Shown here: one piece after another, positions 7,727 to 16,117 of the stretch
How positions within the stretch are numbered: position 1 is the first letter of the stretch
Layout: every line of letters begins with the position of its first letter
NCBI GenBank assembly: GCA_019358875.1
Contig: JAHHIF010000075.1
Location: 1-33,862 of the forward strand
Direction: 5' to 3'
From: Symplocastrum torsivum CPER-KK1
Lineage (GTDB): Bacteria > Cyanobacteriota > Cyanobacteriia > Cyanobacteriales > Coleofasciculaceae
DNA length: 33,862 nt
Made by a program: the position numbers and the translations under genes
Notes under the pieces: generated by a model
Databases searched by the model: none
What the model saw: only the letters and a program-made list of their open reading frames with translations
What the model was told of the DNA's origin: nothing

Positions 7727-8026
7727 TTGGGATACCCCGGCAATATTGGGCTAGATGCCTATGGCTCGCTTGTCAGTGACCTCCAAGAACGTGGATTACC
7801 GGAGCTGGCGATCACGATTTTGCAAAAAAACATTACATTCAGAACTCCCACCGTTGTAACACTCGTTAATTTAGGACAACTGTTTGAGCAGGTTGGCAAA
7901 CTCCCCGAAGCGATTGATGCCTATGAGAAAGCCTTGACGCTCCAACCCATTCAGGAGTTAGACAAGGATTATCAACACACAGCTCAACAGTATTTACAAG
8001 CTGTCAAGCAACGATTACAACAGTGA
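7727..8026 (+). CDS. TPR-repeat protein fragment
   Basis: About 99 residues with one clear tetratricopeptide repeat (VVTLVNLGQLFEQVGKLPEA followed by IDAYEKALTLQP, about residues 42-73) and helical flanks. TPR units form protein-protein interaction scaffolds. The frame opens at about 7694 without an ATG; the TTG at 7727 is the only candidate start and has no Shine-Dalgarno. It is therefore probably the C-terminal remnant of a longer TPR protein. No partner or pathway can be deduced. Confidence 0.5.
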   Translation: MGYPGNIGLDAYGSLVSDLQERGLPELAITILQKNITFRTPTVVTLVNLGQLFEQVGKLPEAIDAYEKALTLQPIQELDKDYQHTAQQYLQAVKQRLQQ

Positions 8027-8719
8027 TAAGTTCTTCTAAACCATGAGCGCTTATCACTTTACACAATAGGCTCATAACGCCTGCAACCTCTGAGGCTCAG
8101 ATGGCGATCGCATCCAACTCTCGAAATTCCGACATAGCCGTTAATTTTAAAGGAAGGTCGGCAAGAAGGTGATCGCACCTCCACCTCCCTCGCGGGTCAA
8201 CTTGAGTGGGATTTCCACAGATTACATATTTTGTACTTTTTGTCAACTATTTTTATTGGACTGCTGCTCTAGGTGTTTGCACACCCCACACTCAACCCTT
8301 GCTGCTGTGGTTTTATAAATCAGTCTTTAAAGAGTTTTCAGATTTTTTCAGTAACCCGTTAGTTAGGGCATAAAGCGGGCAGGGAGGCGATCGCCCTCAA
8401 GAGAGGCAATTTCACCGATTTGGTACAAAGCGATCGCGATTGTACTCAACAATAAGACAGTGCAGCAACGAGCAAGAGCGCTCCGCAACCCGATTCGATC
8501 TGAAAATGGCATCAGTAGGCAGTCCTACATTTCATCAGCACCACTTCTATTCCAAATATTTTCTTCGGAAGCTCTAAGATTTCCTCCCTTGTTGGGAGCG
8601 ATCGCCTACACCAATGATGAGTCTTATTGATGAGAAGGATTGACACGATAGTTCATTTGAGTAGGTTCTCCTGATAGCTAGCTACTCAAGCTGGCGACTT
8701 TTATGGAGTGCAAAGATAA
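8027..8719. other. Gene-poor stretch rich in HIP1 octamers
   Basis: No convincing gene. It holds several GCGATCGC sites and the degenerate palindrome repeat. Confidence 0.5.
8103..8159. repeat. Dispersed palindromic repeat, degenerate copy
   Basis: Aligns without net gap to 6764-6820. The HIP1-containing left half is nearly identical, while the palindrome has lost symmetry (CATAGCCGTTAATTTTAAAG in place of the perfect arms). Confidence 0.75.
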
Positions 8720-8799
8720 TAATTTGTCAAGGACTATTGTGTAAGCCTGTTGTGGCGACAGGAAAGGCTGGTGTTATTAGACACACAGAGGCATTGTTG
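8720..8799 (+). repeat. 80-bp direct repeat, left copy (possible att site or microprotein remnant)
   Basis: Ungapped match to 23023-23102 with 74/80 identities; the first 34 bases are identical. In one frame both copies encode LLCKPVV-ATGKAGVIR-x-TEALL, and four of the five changed codons are synonymous. In this copy the frame has no ATG and stops at NIAS. The repeat ends 34 bp before the gene at 8834. Confidence 0.85.
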
Positions 8800-8833
8800 A
8801 ACATAGCCAGTTAATTCCCGCCCGCTTCAAACG

Positions 8834-9457
8834 ATGGTGACTAATAAACCTCAAGTGCTTGCCTATTTACATACAGACGTTTACCAGCGTTTAGCCGAGT
8901 TCAAGCAGGAGCATGGCATCCGCTCCTTATCACAGGCAGTGGAAATAGTTTTAAGCGACTACTTTGGGGTGGCTGTACCGGGGATTGCACTTCCTGCGGT
9001 TTTTTTGACCAGTAGAACCCACCTAGACAACGGTGAAAGTCCCCTGGAAGAGAAGGTTGCTGTATTAGCTAACAAATATGAGTCTCTGTGTGAGGCGATC
9101 GCACTTATTCAAAAACATACTAACTTACCGGCTGATGTGACTCTATCTTGCCAAGTAGAGAAATCTAAGGGAATCAGAAATTTGCGAGTGCGTCATGGCA
9201 ATGGCGAAAACTATCAAGTTTCAAATGGTTCTGTCTTGACCTTTGAAAAATTACCGGTTAGTTTATCAGAAGAGCGGGTAAAGAAAGGATTAACCGGAGT
9301 GGCTTTAGCCGAGAGATTAAACTCTTACTCTTCGCTAATTAGTTACAAGAGATCGAAGCCGAACTTTAGCTTTTGGACTCAAGAGAAAGACCCAGATAGC
9401 ATTGCTTGGGAGTATCGCTCTCGAACAAGACGATTTCATCCCATTGAGGTAAGCTGA
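8834..9457 (+). CDS. Hypothetical protein with ribbon-helix-helix-like N-terminus
   Basis: A 207-residue protein. Residues 8-44 (VLAYLHTDVYQRLAEFKQEH, then SLSQAVEIVLSDYFG) follow the strand-helix-helix pattern of ribbon-helix-helix DNA-binding domains and are typical of small plasmid-type cyanobacterial proteins. The C-terminal 45 residues contain LAERLNSYSSLISYKRSK and WTQEKDPDSIAWEY, a helix-turn-helix-like segment followed by a conserved-looking DPD-W block. It may be a DNA-binding regulator of the adjacent element; no target is known. The start ATG at 8834 lacks a strong Shine-Dalgarno. It lies immediately inside the left 80-bp repeat. Confidence 0.6.
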   Translation: MVTNKPQVLAYLHTDVYQRLAEFKQEHGIRSLSQAVEIVLSDYFGVAVPGIALPAVFLTSRTHLDNGESPLEEKVAVLANKYESLCEAIALIQKHTNLPADVTLSCQVEKSKGIRNLRVRHGNGENYQVSNGSVLTFEKLPVSLSEERVKKGLTGVALAERLNSYSSLISYKRSKPNFSFWTQEKDPDSIAWEYRSRTRRFHPIEVS

Positions 9458-9959
9458 TGAGGGAGTAGGCAAGGATAGCTAGAGTGGTAGCAATTGCTTA
9501 TTTGAAGGAGAAATTAGTCGATTACGCCTCGATCAATTGGTGAAGTAGCTTGAGATTTACTCATTTAATACCTCTCAACCCTCTAGAAGCTCAAAGAACG
9601 CTAGGACAAGGCTTTAATAGTTTTAGATGAAGGTCATACAAAATTTAGATGAAGCTGTTAGGATTGGAAATTTGTGAAATGCCTACTCTAGCTAGATTAC
9701 CCGTTAGAAGATGAATTATTTTTGTTCATCTCAATGGGCTGAAAGGGTATATAGAAGCACTAATTTCATACTTTCTCAAAATTAGCTCTACCAGTCATAG
9801 ACTAGAAATAATGTTGTTAAATTTTGTATTAGAACATTCTAAAACTCTGGAGTTTCTCGGAAGTGTTAAATGTTTTTTGCTAAAAAATCTCATAAATAAT
9901 CTAGAAATAGATCTAGAAAAAATGATTTATCTTAGATGCCAATTTGAACTAAATATAAA
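9458..9959. other. AT-rich intergenic stretch
   Basis: No supported gene. A frame from 9811 to 9987 could encode 58 Leu/Lys-rich residues but overlaps a terminator and has no Shine-Dalgarno, so it is not called. Confidence 0.4.
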
Positions 9960-9985
9960 AAAGCTCCACTTACTTGGGGAGCTTT
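9960..9985 (-). terminator. Terminator of the recombinase gene
   Basis: Eight-base perfect stem AAAGCTCC/GGAGCTTT with a ten-base loop. Read on the minus strand it is followed by TTTTATA. It lies about 50 bp past the stop codon of the minus-strand recombinase. Confidence 0.7.
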
Positions 9986-10034
9986 AAATGATGAGAATGA
10001 TTGAATCTTAATCTATTAAGATATTACAAGTTTA

Positions 10035-12014
10035 CTACAGTTTCCTTCTCCACCAGTCGTCTACAAAATTTTCGGTGTAAGTATAGGCATTAAAAACTTG
10101 TTTAAGGTACTGTTGCTGAGTCTTTTGACTATGATTCATATACACAGCTAAAGCCTCAAGATTGCCTTGAACTTCGAGACAATGCTTGATTGCAATATGC
10201 CGAAATCCATGAGGGTTAAGTTGCTTGGTTTCTCCGAAAAGGTATTTAGTAGCTTTGGCGATCGCTGTGGTAACGAGCGAGTGGCAACTCTTCCTATCCA
10301 GAAGCTTCCCGAAGCTCTCTGGGTGAGAGCTACCAAAGGAGAGGAACAATGTGTCGTTGGCTTCTAAATTTGCCTTTGCTGGTTTCCAAGCCGCAATGCG
10401 CCTTTGCATCCGACCCAGTCGGTCTTCCAATCTTTCGATGTACTTCTGCTGATCTTCCACCCTCCGTTTCGACAGCCCAAGCTTTGCTAACTCAAGGCGT
10501 TGCTGCAAGTTCTCTGCATCCTCTAGCTTGTATCCGCTGAATTCCAACCAACCTTCTAAAGTTTGTATAGCGTTAAAAATTTTAGGTCGCCAGATATTAA
10601 TCCAATCATCCAGGTCAGGTGTTAGAGCTGTCGGCAGCTTCCTTGCCAATTCGCCATTTTGCTGACTCAGTTTATGTTCCTCGAGAATAACAGAGTAAGA
10701 CGGTTGACCGTTACCCTCTTCTCGGAAGAGGGTTTTGCCCTTTGCCCATTGTCGGATTTCTCCTTGACGCCACGGCGCGTAAACCAAAATCTTAACAATC
10801 AGATGAATTTGGTAAGCTTGAACAACAGCCTCAAGCGATCGCTCTTTGCCTTTGATCAGTTTTCCTGGCCATTGTTTAGATTGGCTAACTTTACTCGTGT
10901 TCGGAGCACAGCAAGCGAGCAAATAATCAACAACCTCAAACAACTGAGGGTAAGTTAGCTCCTTGGAGCGCCACTTCTTCTGATCCGTCTTTTTCTTATT
11001 CTGTTGGTACTGCTTGTTATATTTGCGTGCCAAGTCTTTCAGGTTCAAAATAACTGGTACATCTAGGTAGTCGCTTCGCTTAGTTTTATCAAAATTCAAA
11101 AATTTGGCAACAGCAATAGCAGTATTGACTAGAATTAGTCCATTGCAGTAAGTACGCCCCCTATCATCAACTAGCCAATCAGCGTAATCCTCCAACCGAT
11201 CCAAATTCAATAATAAACCCAAATGCAATTCGGAAAGTTCATACTGACACTCTTTCACGAGATATCCATAGAAAAGGAGAATATAAGTTTCATCTTGCTT
11301 GAAGGTAGAAGGTTGAACCTTTCTCAGTTCTGGCGAAATTCTTCGTTCATTTTGCGACTGAGGGTACAATTGGCGTAGCTTTTTTTGGGCAAGCTTCCCC
11401 CCAGTAAGCCGAAATTTCTTGTATTCTTCGAGTTCATTAATAGCAGAGGCAGATAAATCTTGCTGACGTACTCCATAATGAATTTCTTCTCGGCTACGAG
11501 TGGAAAGACGGGTGTCCTTTCTTGGATGTTTAGGCATAAATTCCGGTATTTGCCTTGCTCGAAGCAGTTCTATCAAAAGTTCCCGTACCCAAGATTGCTC
11601 GAACTGCCACTTCCAATATCGCTCGAAGCTAGAACGATAGTTATTGCCAGTTCCTTTGGTAATCTGTCCAGATTTAAACGCTGCATTTAATTCCTGGTCA
11701 AGAATTTTAGAGAAAAAGTCAAATAATTCTGATTGGGTTAATGGGGAAGTTTGAGCTGTCTCAGAGTCATTAAGAAGCTTCGACTCTTTCTCATAGAGCT
11801 TAATTCCTTTTTTTATTAGTTCGGTAACTGAGGTGTTACCACAAAATTGATTAAATTCATTAGTTTTCATTTGGGAAGTCGGATATCCCAAGGCAACCAA
11901 AACATAATCCTTGAGACTTGTGCGGCAATAGCGCAGGATATTTGGATCACATTTTTTGATTTCTGAAATAGTTTGCCAGTTGGACAGTTCAAACGTGATT
12001 GTGTGCTGCGACAT
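10035..12014 (-). CDS. Large tyrosine recombinase / site-specific integrase
   Basis: A 659-residue protein with a tyrosine recombinase catalytic domain at its C-terminus. The visible signature is an Arg in APWRQGEIRQW (box I), H602-x-x-R605 in PHGFRHIAIKH, His627 in YMNHS and the nucleophile candidate Tyr636 in TQQQYLKQ. The long N-terminal half is helical and charged and probably contains the arm and core-binding domains; it is far longer than lambda-type integrases (about 350). The ATG at 12014 is preceded by GGAGA at good spacing, so I prefer it to an upstream in-frame start that would add a hydrophobic stretch. It lies between the 80-bp repeats, which it might recombine. Confidence 0.8.
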   Translation of the reverse strand: MSQHTITFELSNWQTISEIKKCDPNILRYCRTSLKDYVLVALGYPTSQMKTNEFNQFCGNTSVTELIKKGIKLYEKESKLLNDSETAQTSPLTQSELFDFFSKILDQELNAAFKSGQITKGTGNNYRSSFERYWKWQFEQSWVRELLIELLRARQIPEFMPKHPRKDTRLSTRSREEIHYGVRQQDLSASAINELEEYKKFRLTGGKLAQKKLRQLYPQSQNERRISPELRKVQPSTFKQDETYILLFYGYLVKECQYELSELHLGLLLNLDRLEDYADWLVDDRGRTYCNGLILVNTAIAVAKFLNFDKTKRSDYLDVPVILNLKDLARKYNKQYQQNKKKTDQKKWRSKELTYPQLFEVVDYLLACCAPNTSKVSQSKQWPGKLIKGKERSLEAVVQAYQIHLIVKILVYAPWRQGEIRQWAKGKTLFREEGNGQPSYSVILEEHKLSQQNGELARKLPTALTPDLDDWINIWRPKIFNAIQTLEGWLEFSGYKLEDAENLQQRLELAKLGLSKRRVEDQQKYIERLEDRLGRMQRRIAAWKPAKANLEANDTLFLSFGSSHPESFGKLLDRKSCHSLVTTAIAKATKYLFGETKQLNPHGFRHIAIKHCLEVQGNLEALAVYMNHSQKTQQQYLKQVFNAYTYTENFVDDWWRRKL

Positions 12015-12168
12015 AAATGAATCTCCACTAATAGAAATTGAGAAGGAAAAAATAAAGACGAGGTAAATAAGTTCCCTGAACCCCTTAGCCTGAAGTTCCC
12101 CTGTACAGATGTACTGTGAAGAGTTCAAAGTTTATTTTTCCTAAAAGGATTATCACATTATCACAACT

Positions 12169-12288
12169 GTACCCATGTATTTTTTAGTATTACTTAACAA
12201 TCTAGGGAATATTTTGGGCAATTTGTAGCCATGTATACTAAATCCTTGCTAACTGGTAACTAGGCTGGTACTTTAGTAGCCATGTATA
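12169..12288. repeat. Three direct repeats before the transposase gene
   Basis: GTACCCATGTATT (12169), GTAGCCATGTATA (12225) and GTAGCCATGTATA (12276) are 56 and 51 bp apart in the spacer between the divergent recombinase and transposase genes. The third overlaps the transposase start codon. They could be operator or transposase-binding sites. Confidence 0.6.
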
Positions 12289-13970
12289 TTGAGCGTGTCC
12301 CCAATCGCAACTCTCCTCCCGCGATTCTGCTGCGGGAGTCTTATCGAGAGAATGGCAAGGTCAAAAAACGGACATTGGCTAATCTCTCTAAATGGTCGCC
12401 CCAGATGGTGGAGCAATTTCAGGCACTGCTTAAGGGTGAAGTTGTTTCCGTAGGCAAGCTCGAAGAGGTATTTGAGATTGTTCGCTCTCGCCCTCACGGT
12501 CATGTAGCCGCTATTTTGGGAACCTTACATCGTCTGAAGTTGGAGCAAGTTTTATCAGCTAGGCATAGCCGAAAGCGAGACTTGGTGGTAGCGATGGTAG
12601 CTGCCAGGATTATTAACCCCAGCTCAAAGCTGCCCCTAGCGCAAAGCCTGGATGCGGGAAATGCTACAAGCACCTTGGGCGAAGTCCTGGGAGTAGAATC
12701 AGCGACGGAGGTTGAGCTTGAGCAGGCGATGGATTGGTTGCTGCGTCATCAAGAGGCGATTGAAAAGAAACTGGTAACAAGGCATTCAGCACAAAAAACT
12801 TTAGTCTTATATAACCTCAGCTCTACTTACTTGGAAGGGCAGAAGGGAACATTACAAATTGACTTTGGTTTGTTGTGCGAGCCGAAGGGATGTCCTGTGG
12901 CTGTTGAAGTATTTGAGCGGAATACGGCTGACCCTGAAACTCTTGAGAGTCAAATTAAAAAACTGCAAGAGCGCTTCAGTTTAAAACAAGTTGTGCTAGT
13001 AGGCGACCAAGGCGTAATTACACAAGCGCGGATTACTGAAGAACTGAAACACAAAGAAGGGTTAGATTGGATTACAGCTTTACGAGCTTGCCAAATCCAA
13101 CAATTATTTTCTGAGGGAGTCCTCTCCTTATCCTTATTCGATAGTTGCAATTGGGTAGAAATTTACTCACAAGCTTATCCTGATGAACGCTTAATTGCCT
13201 GTCGGAATTCTGCTTTGGCTCAAAGATGCTCTCATAAACGAGAAGAGTTATTACAGGCGACTGAACAAGAGCTAAACAAGATTGTTGCAGCTACCCAGCG
13301 TTCTCCAAATCCACGGCGCGGCAAAGATGCTATCGAAGTATGGGTAGGAAAAGTTATTAATTGTTTCAAAATGGCGAAACATTTTCGCTATGAGATTACC
13401 GATGATCACTTTAACTATCAGCGTAATATTGACAGCATTACTTCGGAAGCGGGGCTTGATGGCATTTATGTAATTCGGACTTCACTAGCAGCTGAAAAAC
13501 TCACAGCTCCCGAAACTATAAATGCTTATAAAAGCCTTTCACAAGTTGAACAAGCTTTTCGTTGTTACAACTCAGCTGACCTCCAGGTTCAACCCATTTT
13601 TTACGACTTGACCCAGAAGGTTAAAGCGCACATTTTTTTGTGTATGCTAGCTTACTATGTCGAGTGGCATATGAGACAGGCATTAGCGCCATTATTGCTT
13701 GATGAAGATGACCCAGATCAGGCACAATTGTTACGTGAATCTGTGGTGGCTCCGGCAAAACGTTCAGCTAATGCACAGCGTAAGGCGCTTCCTAAGCACA
13801 CAGTAGATGGACTGCCCGTACATAGCTTCCAATCATTACTTGCCAACTTGGGAACCCTTGTGAAAAATCGGGTTGAGTCTCCAGCAATGCCTGCGATCGC
13901 CTTTGACAAAATTACGCAACTCACCCCCTTGCAACACAAAGCATTTGAGCTATTGGGTGTCTCTCTATGA
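12282..13970 (+). CDS. IS1634-family transposase, probably inactive
   Basis: The 562-residue protein matches IS1634 (IS4-superfamily DDE) transposases throughout: FGLLCEPKGCPVAVEVFERN with NTADPETL, VVLVGDQGVITQARI (second Asp), YKSLSQVEQAFRC (Glu) and HIFLCMLAYYVEWHMRQAL. The first catalytic Asp, normally in a YD-[LV]-[ST]-S-x-Y-[LF]-E-G block, is replaced by Asn (LYNLSSTYLEG). About 18-20 residues usually found between that block and the GLLC motif are missing. The frame is otherwise open. I could not identify terminal inverted repeats or a target duplication with confidence. A hairpin terminator follows. Confidence 0.85.
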   Translation: MYIERVPNRNSPPAILLRESYRENGKVKKRTLANLSKWSPQMVEQFQALLKGEVVSVGKLEEVFEIVRSRPHGHVAAILGTLHRLKLEQVLSARHSRKRDLVVAMVAARIINPSSKLPLAQSLDAGNATSTLGEVLGVESATEVELEQAMDWLLRHQEAIEKKLVTRHSAQKTLVLYNLSSTYLEGQKGTLQIDFGLLCEPKGCPVAVEVFERNTADPETLESQIKKLQERFSLKQVVLVGDQGVITQARITEELKHKEGLDWITALRACQIQQLFSEGVLSLSLFDSCNWVEIYSQAYPDERLIACRNSALAQRCSHKREELLQATEQELNKIVAATQRSPNPRRGKDAIEVWVGKVINCFKMAKHFRYEITDDHFNYQRNIDSITSEAGLDGIYVIRTSLAAEKLTAPETINAYKSLSQVEQAFRCYNSADLQVQPIFYDLTQKVKAHIFLCMLAYYVEWHMRQALAPLLLDEDDPDQAQLLRESVVAPAKRSANAQRKALPKHTVDGLPVHSFQSLLANLGTLVKNRVESPAMPAIAFDKITQLTPLQHKAFELLGVSL

Positions 13971-13980
13971 TTTACCCAAT

Positions 13981-14009
13981 AACGGCACAAGGCTTGCTAG
14001 CCGTTTTCC
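13981..14009 (+). terminator. Terminator after the transposase
   Basis: Six-base stem AACGGC/GCCGTT with a 13-base loop, then TTCCTT. Modest strength. Confidence 0.5.
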
Positions 14010-14067
14010 TTGTAGTTGCAATACTTCTGGGGTTTCTTGAACAAAAAGAATACAGACGTGGCTGTGT

Positions 14068-14370
14068 TTAGGATTTCCTTGGCTCTTGACACCATTGCCG
14101 AATCTGCTTCGGTGTCAAGCGATGAGCATTTTTCCAGAGCGCATGAATCTCTGCTAACTTGCGGCAGTGTTTTTCCGCACATTCTCGATAGCCTGTCGCC
14201 GTGCGATCGCAGAAAAAATGTTCCACACTGCTAACCGACAGACCTAAGATAACCGCCAACTCCCCGTAGGACAATTCATCATAGATTTGCAAAAACTCAA
14301 GAGGAGAAAGGGGTGTGGGGTGGTGCTTGTAAGCTTCAAGTAATGCCCACTGGCGCTGCGTTGGGTACAT
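14068..14370 (-). CDS. Small helix-turn-helix-like hypothetical protein
   Basis: A 100-residue protein with a segment (LSYGELAVILGLSVSSVEHF, about residues 33-52) that has the spacing of a helix-turn-helix, followed by a basic, Cys/His-containing helix and LTPKQIRQWC. Likely DNA-binding; the target is unknown. ATAGGAGTAGCCA before the ATG is a good Shine-Dalgarno. It begins 9 bp after the stop of the upstream gene (14380-14715), so the two form an operon on the minus strand. Such small pairs are common on cyanobacterial plasmids and integrated elements. Confidence 0.65.
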   Translation of the reverse strand: MYPTQRQWALLEAYKHHPTPLSPLEFLQIYDELSYGELAVILGLSVSSVEHFFCDRTATGYRECAEKHCRKLAEIHALWKNAHRLTPKQIRQWCQEPRKS

Positions 14371-14379
14371 TGGCTACTC

Positions 14380-14715
14380 CTATCTTTGTTGCAAGCCTGT
14401 TTCTTGTTGAGTAGATTGACCATTTGCAAATCGCTGCGTCATTAGCAAGGCATCCTCCTCAAACAGCCAGTCACACAAAATGCCCAGTTCCTTACGGGAA
14501 TAACTTTTGGCATCGAGTAAGAGCAAGTAATGGTATCCCGTCGCCTGTACGGTAGCGCTAGCAGCAAATACATAACCCACTACACGTCCAAAGTCTCCTG
14601 AAGGGACTTTGCCAAACTTCAAGGTTTGGTCAAGCTGGAATTTCGGCAACGGGAGTTGGGCAGGTAGGCTTGGAAGCAACGAAACTTCTGGGGCGATTAA
14701 CTGTTCCGTGGACAT
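14380..14715 (-). CDS. Hypothetical protein, first gene of a two-gene operon
   Basis: A 111-residue protein with a Pro/Leu-rich N-terminus, a central segment GDFGRVVGYVFAASATVQAT then GYHYLLLLD, and a C-terminal CDWLFEEDALLM. I do not recognise the family. It has a good Shine-Dalgarno (TAGGAGAAAAGCC before ATG) and is followed closely by the HTH-like gene. No signal peptide or clear membrane helix. The conserved-looking GYHYLLLLDAKSY suggests a small folded domain rather than a chance frame. Confidence 0.6.
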   Translation of the reverse strand: MSTEQLIAPEVSLLPSLPAQLPLPKFQLDQTLKFGKVPSGDFGRVVGYVFAASATVQATGYHYLLLLDAKSYSRKELGILCDWLFEEDALLMTQRFANGQSTQQETGLQQR

Positions 14716-14927
14716 GGCTTTTCTCCTAGATGCTTACTGGGTTTTCTATCAGGTAGTGCGATCACTCTTTTCAAACAGTTCCCTTGAGTTCTCTCTGGAT
14801 GGATGCACTCATGAGGCTGTCGTAAGCAAAGGCTCACCTAGCTAAGCGATCGCTCTCGCCCTTGTTTCGCCAGTAAACTGGTACCTTTATTTCCAACACA
14901 CTAAACCCGCACCTAAGAGCAGTCAAT

Positions 14928-14953
14928 TAGTTTACCTACTAGTTTATGGTAAC
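14928..14953. repeat. GGTAAACTAG-type motifs downstream of 14956-15297
   Basis: TAGTTTACC (14928-14936) and TAGTTTATGGTAAC (14940-14953) are reverse-oriented relatives of the GGTAAACTAG motifs upstream of the same gene at 15326-15344. Confidence 0.5.
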
Positions 14954-14955
14954 TA

Positions 14956-15297
14956 TTAACGTGATGGTTTCAGGTATTGCATAACCATGTCGAGGATATC
15001 GGGGTGAGATTTAGCGCCACTCGCCAGCATTTCTCGAATCATGTCAGCATAAGCAAGGGTTTTCTGATATTGCTTAGGCATCTTGGCAAACTTAACCCCA
15101 GCCCCCCACTTGCTGTTAATCGTTTCTCTATCTATGCCCGTAACTTGGCTGAGAAGATCGACGCATTTGGATCTATAGCCTCTAGCAGACTCCATCTCTT
15201 GATCAGCATTCAACCATCTCCGGCAAAATTCTTGCGGCTCCATCGTTCTTTTAAGTGTCTTGCTCAAAGAGATTTTGAGCTTAAGGTTCCATTGCAT
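14956..15297 (-). CDS. Hypothetical plasmid-type protein
   Basis: A 113-residue basic protein. Core: PQEFCRRWLNADQEMESARG, then RSKCVDLLSQVTGIDRETIN (HTH-like), then KWGAGVKFAKMPKQYQKTLA. Comparable small proteins with an RGYR-C block and an ITG helix-turn-helix occur in cyanobacterial accessory regions; their function is unknown to me. The ATG at 15297 has AGAGG upstream; the internal ATG at 15243 lacks one. Related GGTAAACTAG motifs on both sides of the gene suggest that this or a neighbouring protein binds them. Confidence 0.5.
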   Translation of the reverse strand: MQWNLKLKISLSKTLKRTMEPQEFCRRWLNADQEMESARGYRSKCVDLLSQVTGIDRETINSKWGAGVKFAKMPKQYQKTLAYADMIREMLASGAKSHPDILDMVMQYLKPSR

Positions 15298-15308
15298 CTA
15301 GACCTCTA

Positions 15309-15345
15309 TTTACCCGCTTCTTTATGGTAAACTAGAGGGTAAACT
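15309..15345. promoter_or_regulatory. Repeated GGTAAACTAG motifs in the promoter region
   Basis: TTTACCC (15309), GGTAAACTAG (15326-15335) and GGTAAACTTA-like (15338-15345) lie immediately upstream of the minus-strand gene starting at 15297. The last two are 12 bp apart. Candidate operator. Confidence 0.45.
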
Positions 15346-15647
15346 TATTAGATTAGCTCTCCTGATGTTATCAGAGACAGGCATAAAGCCTGTGCTTTAT
15401 GCTGAGTAGCTTTTAGGTTGCGATCGCACGGATGAACCAAAAGTTATTTGCCTGACTTCTAAGGAGGGATAGCTGCCATCTTCAGTAGGCAAGTACCACA
15501 TCTTCCACGCTTTGAAGCTTTGGTTAAAGGCGATATGCAGATCAAAATTCCTGACAGTGTAAGGAATTTTAGGTTAGTAAATTTTGTTTGAAATTATTGG
15601 GACGTTGCAGTGCTGTTGGCTCATGCAGCTTTGCACTGAGGTGAGCG
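15346..15647. other. Intergenic stretch with hairpin and an orphan minus-strand frame
   Basis: Positions 15381-15402 form a perfect hairpin (GCATAAAG/CTTTATGC, six-base loop). On the minus strand the frame from 15593 to 15397 is open and reads like protein (FNQSFKAWKMWYLPTEDGSY) but has no normal start before an ATG at 15501. It could be a gene remnant. Confidence 0.35.
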
Positions 15648-15887
15648 CTACTTACTCCAAAGTTCATCTCGCGAACAATTGAGTAGTTGGCATAGTGCAT
15701 CAAAGTCATCTATGTCTATCCTCGGCTTTGTTTCAGCAAGCCGCCATCTGGCAATGGTTTTGGGATGCCTATATTTGCCTGTTATTTCGCCAAGACGCTC
15801 TGCCACGTCCTCATCTTTCAACCCTCTGTCATGCATAAGAAGGCTGAGTCTCCACTCAGACATTAAGGCGATAGTCACAATTTGCAT
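15648..15887 (-). CDS. XRE/Cro-type helix-turn-helix regulator
   Basis: A 79-residue protein whose central part (LSLLMHDRGLKDEDVAERLG, then HPKTIARWRLAETKPRIDID) fits the five-helix Cro/CI fold: a scaffold helix, the HTH pair and a P-R-I-D block before the last helix (LCQLLNCSRDELW). It is divergent from the replication initiator gene, the normal place for a replicon repressor or activator, and two AATTAGA repeats 20 bp apart lie in the shared region. The start may be the ATG at 15887 or, giving the more usual N-terminus MSEWRLSLL, the ATG at 15863; neither has a strong Shine-Dalgarno. Confidence 0.7.
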   Translation of the reverse strand: MQIVTIALMSEWRLSLLMHDRGLKDEDVAERLGEITGKYRHPKTIARWRLAETKPRIDIDDFDALCQLLNCSRDELWSK

Positions 15888-15952
15888 AACTTAATCATGC
15901 CATAAATCTGCGTCTTCACTACTTACAGTCTATCTCAAAACAAAAATGTTCT

Positions 15953-15979
15953 AATTAGAGCATTAGTATTACAATTAGA
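15953..15979 (+). promoter_or_regulatory. Putative operator/promoter of the replication operon
   Basis: AATTAGA occurs at 15953 and 15973, about two helical turns apart. TACAAT between them (about 15969) could be a -10 box. The position between the divergent XRE gene and the initiator operon suits a repressor-controlled promoter. Confidence 0.4.
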
Positions 15980-16024
15980 CAAATATTGAGGAGATAGTCA
16001 CACACAGGAGGAGGTGAGGATCTG

Positions 16025-16099
16025 ATGGAATCTATCGAACATAAGTGGCTTATCCTCTGTTGTTTGCCCGTTGGAAGTAAAGCAGTCAAATCTAACTAA
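16025..16099 (+). CDS. 24-residue leader peptide upstream of the replication initiator
   Basis: An ATG frame of 24 codons (MESIEHKWLILCCLPVGSKA, then VKSN) is preceded at ideal spacing by AGGAGGAGGTGAGG (16006-16019), the best Shine-Dalgarno in this operon. It ends 18 bp before the GTG of the initiator, whose own site (GAGGA) is moderate. The arrangement resembles leader peptides that couple or attenuate synthesis of plasmid Rep proteins. Coding status is inferred from the SD and position only. Confidence 0.5.
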   Translation: MESIEHKWLILCCLPVGSKAVKSN

Positions 16100-16117
16100 A
16101 CGAATGAGGAACAAGTA

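Noticed and set aside
8380..8610. Clustered GCGATCGC octamers as a special repeat
   Set aside because: HIP1 sites are spread over most of the window and are a general cyanobacterial feature.
6600..8830. tRNA or other stable RNA gene in the gene-poor region
   Set aside because: No cloverleaf or known RNA signature was found by eye.
9811..9987. 58-codon Leu/Lys-rich frame
   Set aside because: AT-rich composition, no Shine-Dalgarno, and overlap with the recombinase terminator suggest chance.
10035..12128. Longer N-terminus for the recombinase (start at 12128)
   Set aside because: It adds a hydrophobic stretch unlike recombinases; the ATG at 12014 has a good Shine-Dalgarno.
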